Shown here piece by piece: positions 6,895-11,137 of a stretch of 11,137 nucleotides of DNA. A program made the position numbers and the translations under genes. Each line of letters begins with the position of its first letter. Positions within the stretch are counted from its first letter, which is position 1. The notes beneath the pieces are model-generated. The model was not told the DNA's origin, ran no database searches, and saw only the letters and a program-made list of their open reading frames with translations. The DNA comes from an uncultured Alistipes sp. (GTDB taxonomy: Bacteria > Bacteroidota > Bacteroidia > Bacteroidales > Rikenellaceae): positions 1 to 11,137 of the forward strand of contig USBO01000050.1 in NCBI GenBank assembly GCA_900552955.1. The letters are read 5' to 3'.

Positions 6895-6943
6895 CGGACA
6901 CGGAACCGTGCATGGGCCGTTCCGTCGGGAGGCCGCCTGTCCG
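6895..6943. other. Two-stem foldable element in the nadK/pdxJ intergenic region
   Basis: Outer arms CGGACA (6895-6900) and TGTCCG (6938-6943) enclose inner arms CGGAAC (6901-6906) and GTTCCG (6919-6924), each 6 bp and perfect, with a 12-base apical loop and a right-hand bulge. A competing small hairpin CACG-GAAC-CGTG (6899-6910) uses the same left arm. The fold can form in either transcript. A 15-codon frame (6912-6959) inside it has no visible support as a gene. Confidence 0.4.
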
Positions 6944-6961
6944 AGCCGGAATTCATTGAGG

Positions 6962-6969
6962 CAAATATA
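6962..6969 (-). promoter_or_regulatory. Perfect -7 box (TATATTTG), probably for nadK
   Basis: On the minus strand TATATTTG (6969-6962) matches TAnnTTTG fully. It lies 118 bases before the nadK ATG and only 9 bases before the divergent pdxJ ATG. The nearest upstream TTTG (6986-6983) is 13 bases away, closer than the usual 19-21. Confidence 0.45.
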
Positions 6970-6978
6970 GCGAAAATT

Positions 6979-7695
6979 ATGACAAAGTTGAGTGTGAACA
7001 TCAATAAGATTGCCGTGGTGCGCAATTCGCGCGGCGGCAACCGGCCCGATGTGGTGCGTGCGGCGCTCGACATCGAACGGTTCGGCGCCGACGGCATCAC
7101 GGTGCATCCGCGCCCCGATGCCCGCCACATCCGCTACGACGACGTGCGGGCGCTCCGGCGGGTGCTCTCCACCGAGTTCAACATCGAGGGCAATCCCATC
7201 GACAGCTTTGTCGCGCTGGTCGAGGAGGTGCGTCCCGCGCAGGTGACGCTCGTGCCCGACGCCGCGGACGCCGTCACGTCCGACGCCGGCTGGAACACGG
7301 TGGCGCACCGCGACTTCCTGCGGGCGACCTGCGAGCGGTTCCGGCGGCTCGGGATCCGGGTCTCGATCTTCGTCGACCCCGTGGCAGAGATGGTGCGGGG
7401 GGCTGCGGAGTGCGGGGCCGACCGCGTGGAGCTCTACACCGAGGCCTATGCGCGCCTATATGCGGCCGATCCCGCGCGGGCGGTCGCGCCCTATGTCGCG
7501 GCAGCCGAGGAGGCGCGCCGCTGCGGGCTGGGACTCAACGCCGGTCACGACCTCGATCTGGACAATCTGCGCCACTTCGTCGAGTGCATTCCGTGGATCG
7601 ACGAGGTGTCGATCGGCCATGCGCTCGTTTGCGATGCGCTCTATCTGGGGCTGGAAAACACCGTGGGACTCTATAAACGCTGCCTGACCCGATGA
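6979..7695 (+). CDS. pdxJ: Pyridoxine 5'-phosphate synthase (238 aa)
   Basis: Condenses 1-deoxyxylulose 5-phosphate with 3-amino-2-oxopropyl phosphate to pyridoxine 5'-phosphate, the last ring-forming step of DXP-dependent vitamin B6 synthesis; cytosolic TIM barrel. Seen: KLSVNINKIAVVRNSRGG at the N-terminus; DGITVHPRPDARHI with the general base His43; EFNIEG with Glu70; QVTLVPD (88-94); LNAGHDL with His190; and EVSIGHAL with Gly213-His214, the phosphate site. Residues 9-10 are Asn-Lys where the E. coli enzyme has Asp11-His12, the usual form in Bacteroidetes as far as I recall. ATG 6979 gives the normal length. The stop overlaps the next ATG (ATGA, 7692-7695), so the two genes are translationally coupled. 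Divergent from nadK. Confidence 0.96.
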   Translation: MTKLSVNINKIAVVRNSRGGNRPDVVRAALDIERFGADGITVHPRPDARHIRYDDVRALRRVLSTEFNIEGNPIDSFVALVEEVRPAQVTLVPDAADAVTSDAGWNTVAHRDFLRATCERFRRLGIRVSIFVDPVAEMVRGAAECGADRVELYTEAYARLYAADPARAVAPYVAAAEEARRCGLGLNAGHDLDLDNLRHFVECIPWIDEVSIGHALVCDALYLGLENTVGLYKRCLTR

Positions 7696-9107
7696 GCGGC
7701 CGTCCGTCGCCGCTGGGCGATCCGATTTTCCGCCGCATCGGGCGTCTGGCCGATGCGATGAACGTCCGCGCCTACGTGGTGGGCGGGTTCGTGCGCGATC
7801 ACTATCTGGGACGGCCCTCGACCGACATCGACGTGGTGGTCGTCGGCAGCGGCATCGCCGTGGCCGAGGCGCTGGCCGCCGAACTGCACACGCGGGTGTC
7901 GGTCTTCAAGACCTTCGGCACGGCTATGCTGCGCGCCGGCGGCGCGGAGATCGAGTTCGTGGGGGCGCGTCGGGAGTCCTATTCGGCCGATTCGCGCAAG
8001 CCCGCCGTGGAGGAGGGGACGCTCGAAGACGATCAGCGGCGCCGCGACTTCACGGTCAACGCGCTGGCATGGTCGCTCAACGGCGACACCTTCGGCGAGC
8101 TGGTCGATTCGTTCGGCGGCCTGCGCGACCTGCGCGAGCGGATCATCCGCACGCCGTGCGATGCCGACATCACCTTCTCGGATGACCCGCTGCGTATGAT
8201 GCGCGCCGTGCGCTTCGCCGCGCAGCTGGGTTTCGACATCCTGCCCGAGACCTTCGCCGCCATCGCACGCAACCGCGACCGCATCCGCGTCGTCTCGCGC
8301 GAGCGGATCGCCGTCGAGCTGAACAAGATCGTGGCGTCGCCCGTGCCGTCGCGCGGCTTCGACCTGCTCGAACGGTCGGGGCTGCTGGCGCTGATCTTCC
8401 CCGAGATGCAGGCCCTCAAGGGGGTCGAGCGGATCGGCAAACATGCTCACAAGGACAATTTCTACCATACGCTCAAGGTGCTCGACAACGTGGCGGCCAA
8501 GAGCGACGACCTGTGGCTGCGCTGGGCGGCCGTGCTGCACGACATCGCCAAGCCGCTGACCAAAGCCTACGACCCGCAGGCGGGGTGGACGTTCCACTCG
8601 CACGAGACGCTGGGCTCGAAGATGGTCCCTCAGATTTTCCGTCGCATGAAACTGCCGATGAACGAACACATGAAGTTCGTTCAGAAGATGGTCTTCCTGC
8701 ACCTGCGCCCCATCATCCTGTCGGAGGATCAGGTGACCGATTCGGCCGTGCGGCGGCTGCTGTTCGAGGCGGGCGACGACATCGAGAGGCTCATGACGCT
8801 GTGCGAGGCCGACATCACCTCGGCCAACGATGCGCGGGTGAAGCGCTACATGGCCAATTTCCGGCTTGTGCGCGCCAAGATGGCCGATCTGGAGGAGCGC
8901 GACCGCGTCCGCAATTTCCAGCCGCCCGTCACGGGCGAGCTCATCATGCAGACCTACGGCCTGCCGCCCTGCCGCGCCATCGGCGAGATCAAGGAGCGGA
9001 TCAAGAACGCCATTCTCGACGGCGAAATCCACAACGATTACGATGAGGCCTACGCCCTCATGGAGCGTCTGGCGGCCGAGCGGGGGCTGACCAAGCGCGA
9101 AAGCTGA
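7692..9107 (+). CDS. CCA-adding tRNA nucleotidyltransferase with HD domain (471 aa)
   Basis: A class II tRNA nucleotidyltransferase that builds or repairs the CCA 3' end of tRNA without a template. Seen: the head motif VVGGFVRD (29-36), metal-binding Asp45 and Asp47 in STDIDVVVVG, RRDFTVNALAWSL (117-129), the DDPLRMMRAVRFAAQLGF motif (164-181) and ERIAVELNKI (204-213). These are followed by an HD phosphohydrolase domain with HKDNFYHTLKVLDNV (253-267) and LHDIAKPLTKAYD (282-294; His283-Asp284), then a C-terminal helical part. The order nucleotidyltransferase plus HD is typical for this enzyme in Bacteroidetes. A poly(A) polymerase role cannot be excluded from motifs alone. It begins inside the pdxJ stop (ATGA). 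It ends 12 bases from the convergent thioesterase stop, with no terminator visible. Confidence 0.95.
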   Translation: MSGRPSPLGDPIFRRIGRLADAMNVRAYVVGGFVRDHYLGRPSTDIDVVVVGSGIAVAEALAAELHTRVSVFKTFGTAMLRAGGAEIEFVGARRESYSADSRKPAVEEGTLEDDQRRRDFTVNALAWSLNGDTFGELVDSFGGLRDLRERIIRTPCDADITFSDDPLRMMRAVRFAAQLGFDILPETFAAIARNRDRIRVVSRERIAVELNKIVASPVPSRGFDLLERSGLLALIFPEMQALKGVERIGKHAHKDNFYHTLKVLDNVAAKSDDLWLRWAAVLHDIAKPLTKAYDPQAGWTFHSHETLGSKMVPQIFRRMKLPMNEHMKFVQKMVFLHLRPIILSEDQVTDSAVRRLLFEAGDDIERLMTLCEADITSANDARVKRYMANFRLVRAKMADLEERDRVRNFQPPVTGELIMQTYGLPPCRAIGEIKERIKNAILDGEIHNDYDEAYALMERLAAERGLTKRES

Positions 9108-9119
9108 GGGCGGCGGCTC

Positions 9120-9518
9120 CTATTCGGCGGCGAGCGCCTCTCGCCATGCGTCGGGTACGGGCACGCTCCGCTGCGCCTCGAAGTCGAAGGCCACCATCTC
9201 CGAACGGCTCTCGCTGCGCACCGAGCCGTCGTCGGCGACGATGCGTTGCAGCAGCGTCAGGCTCTTGGTGCCGATGCGTTCGACGCAGGTCGTCACCGCG
9301 ATGCGGTCTTCGAGCCGGATCTGCCCCATGTAAGCGGTATGCGTGGCGGCCGTGATGATACGCACCGGGGCGAAAAGCACCCCGCGGCCCAGCAGCCGTT
9401 CGAAAAAATCGCTCTTGCCCACGTCGAAATACATCTGCTGCGAGACGTTGTTCACGTGGCGGAACGAGTCGATGTCGGAGAACCGTTTCTGGATCTCGGT
9501 GCGGACGGTGCGCGGCAT
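9120..9518 (-). CDS. Hotdog-fold acyl-CoA thioesterase, 4HBT/YbgC-FadM type (132 aa)
   Basis: A small cytosolic thioesterase, probably hydrolysing an acyl-CoA or acyl-carrier thioester; substrate unknown. Seen: RFSDIDSFRHVNNVSQQMYFDVGKSDFF (split here: RFSDIDSF 12-19, RHVNN 20-24), which corresponds to the YxDTDxxGHVNN-YxxYFE signature of the family. Asp17 is the likely catalytic residue, and Arg20 replaces the usual Gly before HVNN. A strand-rich second half (IAVTTCVERIG, SEMVAFDF) completes the single hotdog domain of normal length. ATG 9518 lies two bases after the sua5 stop, the tightest spacing in the operon and the reason for this start. The frame stays open far upstream, but that part lies across sua5 and the VOC gene and is not coding. 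Last gene of the VOC-sua5-thioesterase operon. Confidence 0.9.
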   Translation of the reverse strand: MPRTVRTEIQKRFSDIDSFRHVNNVSQQMYFDVGKSDFFERLLGRGVLFAPVRIITAATHTAYMGQIRLEDRIAVTTCVERIGTKSLTLLQRIVADDGSVRSESRSEMVAFDFEAQRSVPVPDAWREALAAE

Positions 9519-9520
9519 GG

Positions 9521-10105
9521 CTACGGGCGGATGATGTCGACGCCGCCCTCCTCGGTGAAGGCGATGATCGAACTGGGCTTGCCGGTCGGACGCCCCTCGA
9601 AGCGGGGATCGACGACGTAATCCACGCCGTCGATGATCTCGCGCGAGATCTCGGGCAGCCGCGCGGGCGCCGGTTCGCCCGAGATGTTGGCCGAGGTTGA
9701 GACGACGGGCTTGCCGAAACGCCGCAGCAGCCCTTGACAGAACGCGTGGTCGGGGATACGCACCCCCAGCGTCCCCTCCTCGGGGATGAGGTTCGCGGCG
9801 ACGCCCGCGGCGCCGGGCAGGATGAGCGTCAGCGGCGAGGTGGCCAGCTCCTGCACCTCGAAGGCGATGCGCGGGGCGCGGTCGACGTAGCGCACGGTCA
9901 TGTCGGCCGATGCGCAGAGCACGAGCATCGATTTCTTGTTCTGGCTGCGCTTGAGCGCGTAGATGCGGGCTACCGCCTCCTCGTTGGTGGCGTCGCAGCC
10001 GATGCCCCACACCGTATCGGTCGGGTAGAGAATCAGTCCGCCTTTGCGGAGCACCTCCGCCGCGGCGTCGATCTCGGCCCGAAGGGCGTTGTCGTTCTTT
10101 TGCAT
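9521..10105 (-). CDS. Threonylcarbamoyl-AMP synthase, Sua5/YrdC family (194 aa)
   Basis: Makes L-threonylcarbamoyl-AMP from threonine, bicarbonate and ATP, the first step of the universal t6A37 modification of ANN-decoding tRNAs; cytosolic. Seen: the YrdC fold from GGLILYPTDTVWGIGCDA (22-39), the basic KRSQNKKSM motif (52-60) that binds ATP and carbonate, SPLTLILPG (90-98), GTLGVRIPDH (111-120), the STSANISGEP motif (136-145) and GKPSSIIAF (175-183). It has the short TsaC-like form without the extra Sua5 C-terminal domain. ATG 10105 gives MQKNDNALRAEI and follows the VOC stop by 8 bases; the frame is open further upstream across the VOC gene but that is not credible coding. The thioesterase follows after 2 bases. 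Confidence 0.95.
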   Translation of the reverse strand: MQKNDNALRAEIDAAAEVLRKGGLILYPTDTVWGIGCDATNEEAVARIYALKRSQNKKSMLVLCASADMTVRYVDRAPRIAFEVQELATSPLTLILPGAAGVAANLIPEEGTLGVRIPDHAFCQGLLRRFGKPVVSTSANISGEPAPARLPEISREIIDGVDYVVDPRFEGRPTGKPSSIIAFTEEGGVDIIRP

Positions 10106-10113
10106 GACAGCGG

Positions 10114-10494
10114 TTATTTCTGAGGCAGCACCTCGATCCAGTAATCGTCGGGATCGTTGATGAAGTAGAGCCCCATGTCGTGATTTTCGTAGCAGACCCA
10201 TCCCCGCGAGCGGTGGTATTCGCGCACGGCGTCGTAGTCGCCCGCCACGCGCAGGCAGAGGTGGCTCTCGTTCTCGCCCAGCTCGTAGGGCCGGCCGGCA
10301 TGGTCGCGCAGCCATGTCAGTTCGAGGCGGAATCCCGTCTGGCCGTCGCCCAGATAGACCAGCACGAAGCTGCCGTCGGCAGCCTCCTTGCGACCGATCT
10401 CCTGGAGTCCCAGCGCCTCGCGGTAGAAGGCGAGGCTGCGGCCGAGGTCGGCGACGTTGATGTTGAAGTGGTCGAACCGTGATTTTATCTCCAT
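10114..10494 (-). CDS. VOC-superfamily protein, glyoxalase I-like (126 aa)
   Basis: A single-domain-pair vicinal-oxygen-chelate protein resembling lactoylglutathione lyase (GloA). Seen: FDHFNINVADLGRSLAFYREALGL (split: DHFNINVADL 8-17, SLAFYREALGL 20-30), the strand FRLELTWL, ESHLCLRV and the final FINDPDDYWIEVL. All four metal ligands of GloA have counterparts: His9, Glu58, His78 and Glu121, so it can be an active metalloenzyme. Bacteroidetes generally lack classical glutathione metabolism, so the natural substrate may be a different thiol adduct or 2-oxoaldehyde product; the glyoxalase name is an inference. The length is close to E. coli GloA (135). First gene of the operon, with a perfect -7 box at 10517-10524, 22 bases before the ATG; sua5 starts 8 bases after its stop. 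Confidence 0.9.
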   Translation of the reverse strand: MEIKSRFDHFNINVADLGRSLAFYREALGLQEIGRKEAADGSFVLVYLGDGQTGFRLELTWLRDHAGRPYELGENESHLCLRVAGDYDAVREYHRSRGWVCYENHDMGLYFINDPDDYWIEVLPQK

Positions 10495-10516
10495 GATTCC
10501 TTTGATTTATCTGTTG

Positions 10517-10524
10517 CAAAGGTA
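10517..10524 (-). promoter_or_regulatory. Perfect -7 box (TACCTTTG) for the VOC-sua5-thioesterase operon
   Basis: On the minus strand TACCTTTG (10524-10517) matches TAnnTTTG completely and ends 22 bases before the VOC start codon. No TTTG lies 19-21 bases upstream, so the -33 element is weak or absent. Confidence 0.55.
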
Positions 10525-10594
10525 GTCAAAAAGCGGAAATCTTCTGTCTCGGTTCACGAAATGAAAGTTCTTGATTGTAACATGAATCGTTATT

Positions 10595-10611
10595 CAATCG
10601 CAGAACGATTG
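10595..10611. repeat. Operator-like inverted repeat CAATCG-N5-CGATTG
   Basis: CAATCG (10595-10600) and CGATTG (10606-10611) are perfectly complementary across a 5-base spacer. The right half contains the ATTG -33 element of the lipoprotein promoter. An extra AATCG direct copy lies at 10585-10589. The position suits a site for a dimeric regulator, but no regulator gene is in the window. Confidence 0.45.
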
Positions 10612-10639
10612 TCTCGTCGAAAATTATTCTCTATCTTTG
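10608..10639 (+). promoter_or_regulatory. Promoter of the lipoprotein gene (ATTG-N20-TATCTTTG)
   Basis: TATCTTTG (10632-10639) matches TAnnTTTG exactly, and ATTG (10608-10611), one base off TTTG, is 20 bases upstream. The spacing equals that of the perfect promoter at 88-119. The resulting leader to the ATG at 10753 would be a little over 100 bases. Confidence 0.65.
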
Positions 10640-10715
10640 AAAGAGAGAGATTGTGGGTGTGAGACAGAGCCGAAAGACGGATCTGACCGATTCGAGCCGT
10701 TCGCCCCCCCCCGCC

Positions 10716-10745
10716 TCCCAAGAGTTTTTTCGTTGGGATTATTTT
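10716..10745 (+). terminator. Possible leader hairpin / attenuator before the lipoprotein start
   Basis: TCCCAA (10716-10721) pairs with TTGGGA (10733-10738) around an 11-base loop that contains T6, and the stem is followed by TTATTTT. The stem is short (6 bp), so it is a weak terminator at best. Its place 15 bases before the ATG suggests attenuation or start-site occlusion rather than the end of a gene. Confidence 0.3.
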
Positions 10746-10752
10746 ACAGATT

Positions 10753-11137
10753 ATGAATAAAATAGGTTTTGTTCTCTGCTTGTTGCTGTCTGTGGCGTGC
10801 GGCGACAGCGAGACGTCGCGTACGGAGCATCACCTTTCGGGGAGTGAAATCGCATTGCCCGAAGAGGCCGCTCTGAATTACTCTTCGATGCTGCTCGACG
10901 AGAAAGGGAGCTCGCTGCTGAAAGCGGAACTGCTGGGCGACATTGCGCTCAAGAAGATCTGCTATGAGCGGGACTCGGTGGTGAATCTGCTTCGTCGAGG
11001 ACGCGGGCCGAATGAATACCTGATGTTGCGCTTGCAGCAGATAGATTCCGCTGGCAATTTCTATGCATTGGGCTCGACGGCCAAAACCGCTCACCGGTTT
11101 GCGGCCGATGGCACGCTTCTGGAGACGATCCGCTTCG
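10753..11137 (+). CDS. Lipoprotein, BF3164-like / six-bladed beta-propeller type (N-terminal 128 aa, cut by window edge)
   Basis: The 5' part of a secreted lipoprotein gene whose frame is open to the last base. Seen: a lipoprotein signal peptide MNKIGFVLCLLLSVAC with lipobox SVAC and Cys16 as the lipidation site, followed by GDSETS. GlyAsp after the Cys and the lack of a run of charged residues leave surface exposure undecided. The motif RRGRGPNEYLML (81-92) resembles the RGxGPxEF/Y element of the TolB-like BF3164 lipoproteins and related 6-bladed propeller proteins of Bacteroidales. DSAGNFYALGS and HRFAADGTLLETI look like successive propeller strands. The role of these proteins is unknown. 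Codon use here (TTG, ATA, AAT, CGT) looks less GC-biased than in the neighbouring housekeeping genes, which would fit an accessory gene. Confidence 0.8.
   Translation, partial: MNKIGFVLCLLLSVACGDSETSRTEHHLSGSEIALPEEAALNYSSMLLDEKGSSLLKAELLGDIALKKICYERDSVVNLLRRGRGPNEYLMLRLQQIDSAGNFYALGSTAKTAHRFAADGTLLETIRF

Larger units (their letters stand above)
10495..10752. other. Divergent intergenic region (258 bases) between VOC gene and lipoprotein gene
   Basis: The longest non-coding stretch. It holds, from left to right, the VOC -7 box, a 17-base palindrome (10595-10611), a plus-strand promoter (10608-10639), a purine-rich GAGAGAGATTGTG stretch, a C9 tract (10704-10712) and a terminator-like hairpin (10716-10738). 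A 33-codon plus frame (10561-10662) crosses the promoter and is not taken as a gene. Confidence 0.7.

Noticed and set aside
6912..6959. 15-codon frame in the pdxJ leader as a possible leader peptide
   Set aside because: No ribosome-binding site and no run of regulatory codons; it fits chance.
6028..7695. 555-codon plus-strand frame joining antisense nadK to pdxJ
   Set aside because: Its last 238 codons are pdxJ itself; the upstream part is the codon-aligned reverse of nadK and has no family features. PdxJ has its normal start at 6979.
7671..9032. 453-codon minus-strand frame opposite the CCA enzyme
   Set aside because: Codon-aligned shadow of a gene with all its motifs intact; low-complexity His/Arg/Asp-rich product.
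9108..9119. Expected terminator between the convergent CCA and thioesterase genes
   Set aside because: Only 12 bases separate the stops, and no stem followed by a T tract is visible on either strand.
9519..10301. Extended N-terminus of the thioesterase frame
   Set aside because: The extension runs out of frame through sua5 and the VOC gene. The family begins at residue 1 of the 132-aa version, which starts two bases after the sua5 stop.
10106..10519. Extended N-terminus of the Sua5 frame
   Set aside because: Overlaps the VOC gene in another frame and carries no Sua5 features; ATG 10105 gives the usual TsaC length.
10561..10662. 33-codon plus-strand frame in the divergent intergenic region
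   Set aside because: It overlaps both promoter boxes and the palindrome, lacks a ribosome-binding site and has no recognisable motif.

Overview
The window looks like chromosomal DNA from a GC-rich member of the Bacteroidales, most likely Alistipes or a close relative. This rests on GC-rich genes separated by short AT-rich gaps, several promoter boxes of the Bacteroidetes type (TTTG / TAnnTTTG), a uppS-bamA-ompH-ompH cluster, a PdxJ of the Bacteroidetes type and a lipoprotein resembling the BF3164 group. The genus is an inference from composition and gene content; no 16S or other marker is present.

Layout. The left edge holds the first 23 codons of a minus-strand gene, probably diaminopimelate epimerase, with a complete promoter in front of it. 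Divergent from it are a 67-residue charged protein and an alpha/beta hydrolase on the plus strand, closed by a very strong hairpin terminator (1354-1390). From 6843 down to 1415, five minus-strand genes run head to tail: NAD kinase, undecaprenyl diphosphate synthase, BamA and two OmpH/Skp periplasmic chaperones. Divergent from nadK, pdxJ and a CCA-adding tRNA nucleotidyltransferase overlap by ATGA on the plus strand. They converge on a compact minus-strand operon (10494 to 9120) of a VOC/glyoxalase-like protein, a Sua5/YrdC threonylcarbamoyl-AMP synthase and a hotdog-fold thioesterase. At the right edge, a plus-strand lipoprotein gene starts behind a promoter with an operator-like palindrome, a C9 tract and a terminator-like leader hairpin; it is cut by the window end.

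How the genes fit together. UppS makes the lipid carrier for cell-wall and surface glycan synthesis, BamA inserts outer-membrane proteins, and the two Skp-like proteins carry those proteins across the periplasm, so this block serves the envelope. NadK (NADP), PdxJ (vitamin B6), the CCA enzyme (tRNA 3' end) and Sua5 (t6A37 of tRNA) are housekeeping enzymes.

No previously undescribed multi-gene system is evident. The points most worth a second look are the regulatory region of the right-edge lipoprotein, the folded nadK/pdxJ intergenic region, the uppS promoter with its direct repeats, and the small charged protein at 218-421. Several very long antisense reading frames are by-products of codon bias, not genes. 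No tRNA, rRNA, CRISPR array, insertion sequence or phage feature was seen. The longest stretch without a gene is 258 bases (10495-10752) and is described below.
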